Below, in pieces: positions 17,868 through 26,998 of a DNA stretch of 64,000 nt. How positions within the stretch are numbered: the first letter of the stretch is position 1; every line of letters begins with the position of its first letter. This stretch comes from Candidatus Zixiibacteriota bacterium (GTDB lineage: Bacteria; Zixibacteria; MSB-5A5; GN15; FEB-12): positions 310,001-374,000 of the forward strand of contig DAOSXA010000003.1 of the NCBI GenBank assembly GCA_035380245.1. The letters are read 5' to 3'. The notes under the pieces were generated by a model that had not been told where the DNA came from, made no database searches, and saw nothing but the letters and a program-made list of their open reading frames with translations. The translations under genes and the position numbers were made by a program.

Positions 17868-18607
17868 TTATTCCTCCTTAAAAAGGAAAAACTGTAAATT
17901 CATTAACTTCAGTAGGCAAATTACCGGGCATACCAAAATTATCGGCAGCCATGAGGCATTTTGCCAGATCCCGTTTTTGTCTAGGGAAGGTGGGATAACA
18001 GCTTTAGTTAACGAATTCATTATCTTCCAATTCTTTGGAGTCGGATTTAGCCGGAAAACCGGCTTTACCCATTGTTGCGATCATTATCAAGCAATCTGTG
18101 CCAAGAAAATTCGATCAGGTTACTAATCTCACCTCCTATTGCTTGCAAGGTACACTTACAGCAACGTTGGTTGAAGTTAGTGTAAGGTAAGCGGAAAATT
18201 GGAAAGGCAAGACGTCAGACGTTAAAGATTGACCCAGCCGATCAAATCAACACAAACCCTTTTCATTGATTTGACAAGCACACTAAATCACTTCCGAAAA
18301 AGCGATTCGGGGAGTCTTTATCTGTCTTAGTCTCTAAAAAAAGAGGAAGTAACTGCCGCTCTCCGGTAACTGTTTGGCTCTCGTACCAGAATGCAGCTTA
18401 ACACACGCTCGAACGGAAAGTACCACATTTCCCTGATTTGTCAAGGGAAAAAAGGCATGTACCATTGATTTTTCCTTGATTGGCAGGCCTTTACAGGATT
18501 CGGGTATGGGCTTTTCCCCTCACCTGTTTTATGACAACAAAGTCACATTTCGTCCTGATTGACCCATTACTTGAGGCATTTGGCTTGACTTCCGGTGCGA
18601 AAATCAG
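17868..18607. other. 740-bp divergent intergenic region
   Basis: Lies between the giant secreted gene (-) and sbcC (+). For the minus gene, GATAAT (17943-17938) may be a -10 box, without a good -35. An inverted repeat AGCCGG-AAAA-CCGGCT sits near 18047-18062, and ACTTACA / TGTAAGG flank a 24-nt segment near 18152-18190. The overlapping open frame (17770-18126) has no ribosome site and is not protein-like. I see no known ncRNA or riboswitch, but the length is unusual here. Confidence 0.35.
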
Positions 18608-21034
18608 ATGATTGAACGAATTCAAATGAAACTCTTTGCTGTCGATATTGCCAATTTCCGGGTGATTCAATCAGCCCGAATCGAACTGGAGGACGCCGTT
18701 ATTGGAATAGTAGGTCCCAACGGCGCGGGGAAATCCACGCTCGTGGAGGCTGTCGCGTGGGCGCTTTATGGAAATCCGGCAGCCCGATCGGGCAAAAATG
18801 AAATAAAAACCCAAACAGCCAGTCCCGGAAAGGCTTGTTCGGTTGAGCTTTATTTCGAATCCAAAGGTGAGAAGTATCGCCTGATTCGGCGTCTGGTGGG
18901 GAAATCGGAACGGGCCGAGGTAGAGCTGTATCGCGGCAATAACTCCGAATCGGTGGGGATTCGTGAGACCCAGGGATATATTGCCCAGTTGATCGGGCTA
19001 GATTATGAGGGATTTCAGACCTCCTTTTTAGCGCGTCAGCAGGAATTAAATGCTTTGTCGGACCTTCAGCCGGCGCGGCGGCGTTCGCAGTTGGCCGGGA
19101 TGCTCGGGATCGATCGACTGGACAAGGTCATGGCGCGGATCAAAGAAGACAATCGGGGGTATGCCGGTCAGGCGGAGTATATCAGTCGAAGGCTCGTACC
19201 GGAGAGCCGGATAAAAGACGAAATGAAAATCCATCAGGAGCGTCTGGCCGGTCTGGCTGATCAGAAAGATCAATTCCGTCAACAAATGGATAAGCTCGAC
19301 CAGCTATATAAGGAGGCGGTTGAGAAGCTGTCTCAAGCTCAGACTCTCAAGGATAAGCATTCTCGGGCACAATCAGAGCTTCAGGCGGTACGCCAGACCA
19401 GCGAGTATTTAAAAGAACAAAAAAAGAATCTGGCCGACGAATTGAAGCAATTGGAGGGACTTAAGAAAAAACACCGGGAACTGGAAGAGCAGACCAAACC
19501 TCTGGAAATTCTCCGGGGTCAACTTAAGGATTTGGAACAAGCTCGGGCACGACAGCAACTGCGGGTGACTCTGGAGAAGCAACTGGAGAAAAACGGTTGT
19601 GATTTAGAGCGGAACACCGAAGAAAATAACCAGGCCCGGCAGCGGCATCAGGCGACAATAACCGAGCTCAAGGGAATTCCTCATAATATAGAGTCTCTAT
19701 CAAATGAAGCGGCTGCAGCCGTGAACAAAGCACGTGAGCAGTATGGAACTCGCAAGGCCGAGCTCGAGCGGCTGGTCAGGGATATCGACCTTTTACGGAA
19801 GCAACTGGGAAATATCGAGCAGTTCGGACCGGATTCGGTCTGTGATCGTTGCCTGCGCCCGTTGGGTGATGATCTGCCCCGGATGAAGGCCCATCTTACG
19901 GAAGAAATCGCCCAGTTGGAGCAGGACCGAAAAAACGCCTCAGAGAATTTGGCCAAGGATAAAGAAACCGGGATTAAGCTCGCTGAGCAGGAGAAAAGAT
20001 CGCAAGTTCAGTTCAGGCGCTTTCGGGAGTTAACTCAGGCATCTCAGGCCGACGGTAAGGAATTAGAGAAACTAGAACAACGGCGAAAAGAAATAGAGCA
20101 ACAGCATCAAGAAGCCGCCGCTCGTTTGGCCGAACTGCCGCAACAGACGTTCGATGAGCACGAATACACTCAACTGCTCGAAAAGGAAAAAAAGCTCAGC
20201 CGTACCCGATCTGAGTACGACCGGATAACGGGGCAGTTGGAACGCCTTCCTGAACTGCGTGAATCACTGGATAAATTGACGGAAAAAACAATTCGGGCGG
20301 AGAATGAGCTGCAACAGGCCGAGCAGGTTGTGGTTAAGTTGGGCTTTTCACCTGAGGAGTTCCGCCGGATTAGTGAGAATCATAACCGACTGCAGAATGA
20401 ATTCATGGATGCCCGGGAGAAGGCTGCTAAGGCTGAACACGAATATCATCTGGCCGAGAAAGACCTGGCGAGTCTTCAGGAAAAACTCGATACTCAGGCG
20501 CGAGAGCGGGAGGAGCTGGAAGAATCCCGGATCAGTTTGCATCACGGTGAAAAATTGGCCAATCTCATGGCGGCATATAAGCAACATTTAGTTGCTTCGA
20601 TCCGTCCGGCCCTGGCCGAGCTGTCGAGTCGTCTTGTCTCCGAGATGACCAACGGCCGGTACAGTCTGCTGGAACTGGATGAAGACTACAACTTACGCTT
20701 GATGGATTCGGGTGAATTTTTCGGGATCGAACGTTTTTCAGGCGGTGAAAAGGACCTCGCGAATCTTTGTCTCCGTCTGGCTATCTCACAGTCTCTGACC
20801 GAGTCGGCCGGACTGGATCGGTCGTTCGTTATTTTGGATGAGGTGTTCGGATCGCAGGATGTCGAACGCCGAGATTTGATTATCGATGCCTTGACGGGAT
20901 TAAAACAGCGATTCCCGCAGATTATTCTTATCACCCATGTGGAAGAGTTAAAGCAGCGAGTGGAGCAGTTGATCGAGGTGGAACCCACTGGTCGCGGTTA
21001 TTCGGAGGTGAGAGTCAATGGCGAGCTCGTTTAG
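18608..21034 (+). CDS. sbcC: SbcC/Rad50-type SMC-like ATPase
   Basis: ATPase arm of the SbcCD (Mre11-Rad50) nuclease complex, which opens hairpins and processes DNA ends. The N-terminal half-site has IVGPNGAGKST (Walker A). Long heptad-rich coiled coils (about residues 180-410 and 435-690) flank a zinc hook CDRC near residue 412. The C-terminus carries FSGGEKDLANLCLRLAIS (signature), FVILDEVFGS (Walker B) and ITHVEEL (switch His). At 808 residues it is a short Rad50-like form. Family members typically begin at MKLFAVDIANFR, so the second ATG (18626) may be the real start; neither has a clear ribosome site. The nuclease partner sbcD/mre11 is not beside it. Its stop overlaps the next gene by 17 bases. 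Confidence 0.88.
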   Translation: MIERIQMKLFAVDIANFRVIQSARIELEDAVIGIVGPNGAGKSTLVEAVAWALYGNPAARSGKNEIKTQTASPGKACSVELYFESKGEKYRLIRRLVGKSERAEVELYRGNNSESVGIRETQGYIAQLIGLDYEGFQTSFLARQQELNALSDLQPARRRSQLAGMLGIDRLDKVMARIKEDNRGYAGQAEYISRRLVPESRIKDEMKIHQERLAGLADQKDQFRQQMDKLDQLYKEAVEKLSQAQTLKDKHSRAQSELQAVRQTSEYLKEQKKNLADELKQLEGLKKKHRELEEQTKPLEILRGQLKDLEQARARQQLRVTLEKQLEKNGCDLERNTEENNQARQRHQATITELKGIPHNIESLSNEAAAAVNKAREQYGTRKAELERLVRDIDLLRKQLGNIEQFGPDSVCDRCLRPLGDDLPRMKAHLTEEIAQLEQDRKNASENLAKDKETGIKLAEQEKRSQVQFRRFRELTQASQADGKELEKLEQRRKEIEQQHQEAAARLAELPQQTFDEHEYTQLLEKEKKLSRTRSEYDRITGQLERLPELRESLDKLTEKTIRAENELQQAEQVVVKLGFSPEEFRRISENHNRLQNEFMDAREKAAKAEHEYHLAEKDLASLQEKLDTQAREREELEESRISLHHGEKLANLMAAYKQHLVASIRPALAELSSRLVSEMTNGRYSLLELDEDYNLRLMDSGEFFGIERFSGGEKDLANLCLRLAISQSLTESAGLDRSFVILDEVFGSQDVERRDLIIDALTGLKQRFPQIILITHVEELKQRVEQLIEVEPTGRGYSEVRVNGELV

Positions 21035-21686
21035 ACTGTATTCTCCGACAGGCCGGAGGATTATTTCCATCGTGATCATCGCGGTGGTGTTGATCCTGGT
21101 CATAGTGAGAATCAGTCGACACCGGGAGACCGATCTTGCGAACAGCGGACGATTCCGAGTGGTGAAGATAATCGATGGTGACACATTTATGATCGCCTCG
21201 GGTGATAAAGTCCGTCTGGCTAATATCGATACGCCTGAATTCGGAGAACCGGGTTTCGAAGAAGCCACCGTCGGTCTGGAGCGTCTGATTGCCGGTAAGG
21301 AAGTGCGCGTTGAGTTTAAGGACCGGACGCGGGATAAATACGGCCGTCTGGTCGGTTATGTTTATGTCGATGACACCGTTTTCGTCGGCTGCCGGATGAT
21401 TCATCAGGGACTTGGATATGTATACTTGTTGTCACGTGATGAATTCGAACGACCCGAGGTGGGACGATTAATCGCGGCGCAACGAGAGGCCCTGGATAAA
21501 AAGCTGGGCCTCTGGGCTTTTGAACATGAACCGGAACCGTACTATGTCTCGACCAACGGCATTCGTCTGCATCGACCGGGTTGCAGTTATATCCGGAACA
21601 TCCCGGCCGACAAGTTGATTCGATACGATACCAGAGAGGAAGCCTTTCGACAGGGATTGTCGCCTTGTCGGGGTTGTCGTCCGTGA
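21018..21686 (+). CDS. Membrane-anchored staphylococcal-nuclease-like protein with C-terminal Cys motif
   Basis: 222 residues. Residues 13-33 form one N-terminal transmembrane helix, so the nuclease domain probably faces the periplasm. The SNase (thermonuclease) fold is visible: RVVKIIDGDTF, VRLANIDTPEFGE with the Ca-binding and catalytic Arg/Asp/Glu positions, and DKYGRLVGYVYVD with the second Arg. The last 40 residues (RLHRPGCSYIRNIP ... SPCRGCRP) are the Cys-His tail seen in some SNase and Ada-like proteins, a probable metal site. The ATG overlaps the end of sbcC, so expression is coupled. Whether it works with SbcC or in DNA uptake or degradation is open. Confidence 0.82.
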   Translation: MASSFRLYSPTGRRIISIVIIAVVLILVIVRISRHRETDLANSGRFRVVKIIDGDTFMIASGDKVRLANIDTPEFGEPGFEEATVGLERLIAGKEVRVEFKDRTRDKYGRLVGYVYVDDTVFVGCRMIHQGLGYVYLLSRDEFERPEVGRLIAAQREALDKKLGLWAFEHEPEPYYVSTNGIRLHRPGCSYIRNIPADKLIRYDTREEAFRQGLSPCRGCRP

Positions 21687-21714
21687 TCCATAATGGTTGT
21701 TGAGGAGACGAGGC

Positions 21715-22389
21715 ATGAAAGATGAGAGAGGTATCTTAGAGATTGCGGATGGGTTGATTGCCGAATTGGAGGCGCTGCCAAAGAAGGATGCCGTTTCGCT
21801 TCGGGCTGTCCGTCGCAAGTATTCCAGAATTTTGAAGCAGCGTCCCGTGAAAGAGATGGTCAAACTGGCTCTGAAACTGATTGAGGAACCGACCCATCCG
21901 CGCAGGTATGCCGCCTATGAGCTTCTGGAATGTCATCCGGGAGCGATCCAGCAACTCAAACTCTCTCAGGTTCGAGCACTCGGCAAAGGGATCGATTCCT
22001 GGGGAGCGGTTGATATGTTCAGCGGATACGTGGCGGGGCAGGTTTGGCGCCATGGGGGGATCGGTGATGCGGAAATTGCCCGATGGGCTCGATCTTCCGA
22101 CCGCTGGTGGCGGCGTGCGGCTTTAGTGGCGACAGTTCCCTTGAATGCCAAAGCCCAGGGAGGTGAAGGAGATACCAAGCGAACCCTGGCCGTTTGCCGG
22201 ATGCTTATGGATGATCGCGACGATATGGTGGTTAAGGCTTATTCCTGGGCTTTACGGGTTTTATCAAGGACCGACACCCAGGCGGTGAAGACTTTTATTG
22301 AGGAAAATCGGGATCGTCTGGCGGCAAGGGTCGTACGCGAAGTCACCAACAAGCTCACTACCGGTCTGAAAAATCCTAAGAAGGAATAG
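21715..22389 (+). CDS. AlkD-like DNA alkylation repair protein (HEAT-repeat glycosylase family)
   Basis: Resembles the AlkC/AlkD HEAT-repeat DNA glycosylases that remove N3- and N7-alkylated purines. Helical repeats fill the 224 residues. Landmarks are DSWGAVDMFSGYV (AlkD-like W-x-x-V/T-D), SSDRWWRRAALVATV and DDMVVKAYSWALRVLS, which correspond to the DNA-contacting helices. The start at 21715 follows GAGGAGACGAGG; the open frame also has a TTG at 21697, judged too early. It lies 28 bp after the nuclease gene in a likely three-gene repair operon with SbcC. Catalytic residues can only be matched approximately by eye, so a non-catalytic paralogue is possible. Confidence 0.72.
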   Translation: MKDERGILEIADGLIAELEALPKKDAVSLRAVRRKYSRILKQRPVKEMVKLALKLIEEPTHPRRYAAYELLECHPGAIQQLKLSQVRALGKGIDSWGAVDMFSGYVAGQVWRHGGIGDAEIARWARSSDRWWRRAALVATVPLNAKAQGGEGDTKRTLAVCRMLMDDRDDMVVKAYSWALRVLSRTDTQAVKTFIEENRDRLAARVVREVTNKLTTGLKNPKKE

Positions 22390-22415
22390 CGGGCAATCCG
22401 GCGAATCAATGCAGA

Positions 22416-22454
22416 AGGCCCGACCGGAGTTCACCGATCGGGCCTGAGTCTTTT
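22416..22454. terminator. Hairpin between convergent genes
   Basis: AGGCCCGA (22416-22423) pairs perfectly with TCGGGCCT (22438-22445), and the loop can add CGG/CCG. A short T-rich stretch (CTTTTA) follows on the plus strand. It probably terminates the repair operon and may serve the minus-strand gene too. A second small hairpin CCGAC-AGAA-GTCGG lies at about 22457-22470. Confidence 0.6.
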
Positions 22455-22472
22455 ATCCGACAGAAGTCGGTC

Positions 22473-23261
22473 TTACAGACAATTGGCGGGGGCGGCTCCA
22501 CCCTGGAACATATAAGCGACCAGATAGACCAGGTCCGATATATCGGGACCGCTGCCGCTGCCGTTGATGTCTGCTTCACCGCCGTTTGGCTCGAAACAAA
22601 CCGGCTCTGGTCCACCCTGGAACATATAAGCTACCAAATAAACCAGATCGCTAATGTCGGGACCGGTGCCGCTGTGGTTAATATCACCGATATGCTGACA
22701 ACAGCCACTGATTTCAAAGCAGTGAGGACCGTCCCAGTCCGGGACAGTGTTGCCGTCGGCAGCATGAGACCAGAACCAGAAGCCTGACGGAGGGTAGTAA
22801 CACGAGTCAATACATAGTGTCCGACCTTTGAAGTCGGAAGTGATCTGAGTTGTAACGGTATAGACGATTTGACTGAAGCCGTTTGGTATGCCGGGTTGCT
22901 CGATACGAAAACCGCCGAAACCGACAGTGTCTGAGCCGTTGCCCGTTACCGACCGAGGGGTGAAAAACAGCCCTCCGTCGAATATCTCTTCCCAACCGAT
23001 AGCGGCTGAGTCGGTGGTCAACGACTGCCATTCAGCGCCGTCGGGAGAATATACCCGGAAGCCGTTGGTGGCGCCCATAATATCGAAACCGGTGTTGTTG
23101 GTGAGGCGAAAATAGAAGGAGATCTCGGAGCCTACCGCAAGGGTGTTGTTGCCCGAAAGGCCGTCGACATGATCCAACGTAACTGCATTCTGACCGAAAG
23201 CACTCGCGGTGAAAAATAGAAAGCAGATACACAACAAACAACCGAACCTGGTCGAAAACAT
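22473..23261 (-). CDS. Secreted protein with two dockerin-like repeats
   Basis: 262 residues with signal peptide (MFSTRFGCLLCICFLFFTASAFG) and a strong AAGGAGGATG ribosome region. Residues about 25-185 form a beta-sandwich of unknown type, perhaps CARDB or cohesin-like in outline (VDGLSGNNTLAVGSEISFYFRLTN). Two nearly identical repeats end the protein, at about 191-218 and 230-257. Each reads D-I-N-x-S-G-x-G-PDISDLVYLVAYMFQGG. The two copies are also very similar in DNA (around 22496-22560 and 22610-22675), which points to a recent duplication. The D-x-N-x-S-G pattern is EF-loop-like, as in dockerins. It resembles the ends of the genes at 23519 and 12927, so a shared surface-attachment role is inferred. 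Confidence 0.75.
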   Translation of the reverse strand: MFSTRFGCLLCICFLFFTASAFGQNAVTLDHVDGLSGNNTLAVGSEISFYFRLTNNTGFDIMGATNGFRVYSPDGAEWQSLTTDSAAIGWEEIFDGGLFFTPRSVTGNGSDTVGFGGFRIEQPGIPNGFSQIVYTVTTQITSDFKGRTLCIDSCYYPPSGFWFWSHAADGNTVPDWDGPHCFEISGCCQHIGDINHSGTGPDISDLVYLVAYMFQGGPEPVCFEPNGGEADINGSGSGPDISDLVYLVAYMFQGGAAPANCL

Positions 23262-23518
23262 AGATCATCCTCCTTGTAGACCGGTCAAGATGCGATAAGA
23301 CTCATATATGTAAACGATCGAACGAACGCCCACAAATATGCGGTCGGGGGGTTCTCTTTTACATCCTTCGAGTCTTAACGGCAGATTGTTACATGCATAT
23401 CCTGCCGTTCATTTCATCATTTCGGCAGATATCCGTGGGTGCTTAACATTACGGTAAAAAGGGGCAATCCCTTGTCGAAATCACCCCAATATAGTGATAA
23501 CTTTCACCCGGTTGCGGG

Positions 23519-26500
23519 TCAATCGCAAGGTATCGGCGGAGGACCTCCCTGGAAGGCGTATGCCACCAGATAAACGAGGTCGGACAGGTCGGCCAAACCG
23601 CCCGATCCGTTGACGTCCGCCGATTCTGGGCATATTGGCTCTATCCCGCCTTGGAACAACCATAGCGCCAGATGCACGATGTCGACAATGTCCGGATTCC
23701 CGCCGGAATGATTGACATCGCCTCGAGTCCAGCAACACGAGAGTCCGGTGATCTTCTCAATAAGATTTCTGACTTCGGCGGGGCGCATGTACCAGAGGTG
23801 GAATCCGAACCAGAATGATTCGCCGGGACCAACGACCGACTTGACGCCGACCGGCATGTCCTCGAGAGGTGAGATGGCGGGGTACAACGTAGATGCAGTA
23901 TACAGCACTTCAGCACTTTCGCTCGGCCATAAACCGACGAGGTTAGGGGGAGAGGTCGTAGCCCAAAGGATCTCCAGATTGGACGTGTATGGATAGCGGC
24001 TGGTGTCGTAGGTGAGAGTCGGCCAGTCGGGATCAGTCGGATCAGCCGATGCGAATCCCGATACCTCATCCGAGCAGGGAGGATTCACGGTCAACAGGCA
24101 ATATCCGAACGGGACGAAGTACAGACTGTCTACATCAAACAGTCGCACCGGAAAGATGTCCGTCAACAAGACAGTGTCCGGCTCCGAGGACATATACAGC
24201 CCCAATGTTGCGGTCGTTGCCCCGCAGTAAATCAGCCTTCCTCCAGATAGCAGATACCTGGCGAATCCTTCTTGACTTGTTTCCCATTCGTCGTCGAGGA
24301 TGCGGTCACGAATGTCGTCGTCGAGAATGATCGTTCGGTAAGGCATGAAATCGTGCCAGTCGAAGCATTCGGGGTTATCATCGGGACAAGCGATGGTGCT
24401 GGTGGAATCCAGGTAGTGATAGATGTCGTAATCCCACCCGGCTAAAACGCCGTCGTAGAAGGATATAATAGTGTCGGGGGAGACCATTGATTGCGTACTG
24501 ACATTGTCTGTGATCAACAGGATATCGCGATTGCGCTCTTCGATTACATCGCACGGAATCAGACTAGAATGTGAAGACTCGAAACCGTAGATATCCACCG
24601 CCGTCACGCTGTACCAACTGTCGTCGACGGAGGCGTTGTCCTCAAAACTGTTATCGAAGGCTGTCGAGTAAGGCGTCTGAGCGTAGTAATAATACTCTAT
24701 TCCCGTGGCAGGGTCGATAACGACATCGACCGGTGTCAACGATTCCAAGGCACAACCAGTGTCGTAGAAGGGAGTGAAACAGTTGATAGCCGCCATGGAG
24801 TCGGTATATCTGTAGATGTTGTAATGATCCACGGTCATCCCGGTCGTATCGGCAAAGGTAAGTTCGACCGACGATCCCTCAATTGAGAAAGCATATCGCT
24901 GATCAACCGCCGGACCGGGTTGGTTACCGCCCGGTCGGAATACCACGGGTGCGCCCGGAAGACCAACACCTTCGTCGGAGATGTTCGCAACGGCCACAGC
25001 GTAGACATTGTTCTGATCGAGGTCCGTAAAGGTGTAGCTTCGGGGACCTGCCGCCACAGTCGTATACAGGTCGTCAATCGCAATCGTTAGCCAGGGCTCT
25101 AACACGCCGGGATGAGTCAGGGATGAGGACTCTATCTCTCTCAAATAGACGGCATAGCCGGTTACTTCCGGGAAAACCCAGGGATCCCACTGGACGATTA
25201 CCTCATCGGTGTTGTTTTCGATAATCCGCGTACCCATAACCGGCAGGAGGGGATTCAGAACCGTATCAACGAGGTCTCTGGCTGCCAAGGCTGTGGATTC
25301 CAGGCCGCTTAGATTCAGCCCCGCCAAATACAGCTCCGGATTTACATACAGGTTATCTCCATTTGTCGTGTCCACGTGTACCGCGCCGCCGCTGAACATG
25401 GCCAACACCACTCTTTCCGATTCACCTGGAGACAGGTCGAACGGCCCGGCCGAAAGCAAATAGCGGGTGTCGAAACCATCGGCGAAGTCGACGGCAATGT
25501 CTTCAAGAGGATACATCCAGATAGAGTCATCCGGTTCGATGGTACCGGTGAACACCTGGTCGTAATCCCATTCTTCATGAGAGAGGATGTAGTACTTGTT
25601 AGAGTCTCCGACCGGTGTCCCGGTTCCGCCGGTCCCGAAATCGCGATAAGGATCATCAACGGTCCCTTTCAATCGAGGGCCGAAGTCATAACTGGCGGTT
25701 ATATTGCTGAGCCACCAGTTGAAGTTGACTCGCTCGTAAGCTGTGGAACTCTTGATGATCATGCTTGCCAGGGCACGATCGGTGGCGGGACTGTAGGCGA
25801 AGTCTCCGTCGTTGTCCATCGCATAGCCGATCCCCAGTGCCGGCAAACTGCCGGAGACATCGTCGGCACTGGGCTGGATGTCGTCGGACCAACTGCCGGC
25901 GTCGACGTCGATGTGAAACCCGCTGTATCCCTGCTCGATTTCGGATTGACCGACGTTAGTAATGATGAGATCGTAGATAACGATGCCGCTGTACTCGGTG
26001 ATATCGTAGCTGTAGCTGCGCAGTGACAGGTCCAGGTTGAGAGGGACATAGGGTGGGCAACAGGCACAAGTTTCTACGGCGGAGATGACGGTGTCCGAGA
26101 AGTGGCTGTGATAAGTCGTGCCGCTGAAGTAGTCGACGGCTCTGACCGAGGCATCGTAATAGCCGCCGTCGGGGTACATTTCGCGGCCGGACGACCAGCC
26201 GTCGGCGCTGACCGAAACGAGCGTGTCGCCGTTGACAATGCCCCCGATCCAGATGGCGCCGCCAAAGAGATAATCATTCCCGGAGAGGTAGGGTGTTTCA
26301 AAAGACCAGTTAGCTTTATCGTTGAGACCGTATGTGCTCCCAAAGGTGCCGTTGCAATTGAAGCTGGAACGAGCCTCAGCTGTTACATGTACACCGAATT
26401 GACTGAAATTACAGTCTCCGCCGGTCGTTGTTTGTGACAGCAACGCCGGTTGTTCAGTGTTTTGGTCTATATTCGTAACGGGCACTCTGGCCTGACTGAC

Positions 26501-26575
26501 GGTGATTGCCGTCAGTATTAAAACAACCGTTACGAAGACTAAGTGATTGGTAAAAATCCCACGTGAAGTATACAC
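23519..26575 (-). CDS. Large secreted protein with dockerin-like end
   Basis: 1018 residues from a GTG at 26573-26575 with GGGGGA upstream. The N-terminus is a signal peptide (HLVFVTVVLILTAITVSQA). The middle is beta-rich. A fibronectin-III-like stretch (VTGYAVYLREI, YTFTDLDQNNVYAVAVAN) lies at about residues 460-560, and a Rossmann-like segment (RDILLITDNVSTQS, TIILDDDIRDRILDD, GRLIYCGATTATLG) follows at about 690-800. The latter is the type of domain found in secreted cell-surface proteins of this style. Two dockerin-like repeats (GDVNHSGGNPDIVDIVHLA and ADVNGSGGLADLSDLVYLV) sit at about 950-1010. No catalytic motif is evident. It shares orientation and end repeats with its neighbour at 22473, but a 257-bp gap separates them. 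Confidence 0.75.
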   Translation of the reverse strand: MYTSRGIFTNHLVFVTVVLILTAITVSQARVPVTNIDQNTEQPALLSQTTTGGDCNFSQFGVHVTAEARSSFNCNGTFGSTYGLNDKANWSFETPYLSGNDYLFGGAIWIGGIVNGDTLVSVSADGWSSGREMYPDGGYYDASVRAVDYFSGTTYHSHFSDTVISAVETCACCPPYVPLNLDLSLRSYSYDITEYSGIVIYDLIITNVGQSEIEQGYSGFHIDVDAGSWSDDIQPSADDVSGSLPALGIGYAMDNDGDFAYSPATDRALASMIIKSSTAYERVNFNWWLSNITASYDFGPRLKGTVDDPYRDFGTGGTGTPVGDSNKYYILSHEEWDYDQVFTGTIEPDDSIWMYPLEDIAVDFADGFDTRYLLSAGPFDLSPGESERVVLAMFSGGAVHVDTTNGDNLYVNPELYLAGLNLSGLESTALAARDLVDTVLNPLLPVMGTRIIENNTDEVIVQWDPWVFPEVTGYAVYLREIESSSLTHPGVLEPWLTIAIDDLYTTVAAGPRSYTFTDLDQNNVYAVAVANISDEGVGLPGAPVVFRPGGNQPGPAVDQRYAFSIEGSSVELTFADTTGMTVDHYNIYRYTDSMAAINCFTPFYDTGCALESLTPVDVVIDPATGIEYYYYAQTPYSTAFDNSFEDNASVDDSWYSVTAVDIYGFESSHSSLIPCDVIEERNRDILLITDNVSTQSMVSPDTIISFYDGVLAGWDYDIYHYLDSTSTIACPDDNPECFDWHDFMPYRTIILDDDIRDRILDDEWETSQEGFARYLLSGGRLIYCGATTATLGLYMSSEPDTVLLTDIFPVRLFDVDSLYFVPFGYCLLTVNPPCSDEVSGFASADPTDPDWPTLTYDTSRYPYTSNLEILWATTSPPNLVGLWPSESAEVLYTASTLYPAISPLEDMPVGVKSVVGPGESFWFGFHLWYMRPAEVRNLIEKITGLSCCWTRGDVNHSGGNPDIVDIVHLALWLFQGGIEPICPESADVNGSGGLADLSDLVYLVAYAFQGGPPPIPCD

Positions 26576-26784
26576 GTTTTCCCCCGGTAATTAGGACCCT
26601 GGCTGATCCGGTTAACCCTGGTGTGTTGCTTGTGGCGTTAATCGACGATGTCTGACATAGATAATTTACATGGTCCTAACGCATGTACCAAGGACTATGT
26701 TCAGAAGATTTGGGCTGGAGAGGTGCGTCGGGGGGCTGTTGAAAAAAGCCATACGCTCGGATATTCGGTAAACATAACTGTAAC

Positions 26785-26807
26785 GCGGGCGACACAAGGC
26801 CGCCCGC
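26785..26807. repeat. GC-rich inverted repeat (possible dispersed palindromic element)
   Basis: GCGGGCG (26785-26791) and CGCCCGC (26801-26807) form a perfect seven-base-pair stem around a nine-base loop in otherwise AT-richer sequence. Only one copy is seen in this window, so the dispersed nature is a guess. Confidence 0.4.
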
Positions 26808-26937
26808 TACACGAGGTTTGGGTTCATTTTAACGCGTAGTTGCAGGGCTTGTCTCTACCGCGATTGAGGTTTGTTAACAATCTCGTCGGTTGGCAGAAGA
26901 TTTGGCAACTGGGAATTTCGAGGAGTATATAAAGGAG

Positions 26938-26998
26938 AAGCCCTGTCTGTTTAGGATCAAGCACACGGGGAGGACAGACAGGGCCTAGGAGGGCTTTT
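26938..26998 (+). promoter_or_regulatory. Attenuator-like hairpin upstream of the FlgD-Ig gene
   Basis: GCCCTGTCTGT (26940-26950) is perfectly complementary to ACAGACAGGGC (26974-26984). The first arm overlaps AAGCCC (26938-26943), which can instead pair with GGGCTT (26991-26996), followed by TTAT. These mutually exclusive pairings look like a terminator/antiterminator switch in the leader of the gene at 27221. Function is unproven. Confidence 0.35.

Noticed and set aside
17770..18126. Small plus-strand gene in the long spacer before sbcC
   Set aside because: No ribosome site, starts inside the opposite gene and has no protein-like pattern.
25376..26026. A 216-codon plus-strand open frame
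   Set aside because: It lies antisense to the 1018-residue secreted protein, whose signal peptide and end repeats make it the real gene.
26648..26839. Small plus-strand gene of 63 codons
   Set aside because: No ribosome site or recognisable features, and the frame crosses the GC-rich palindrome.
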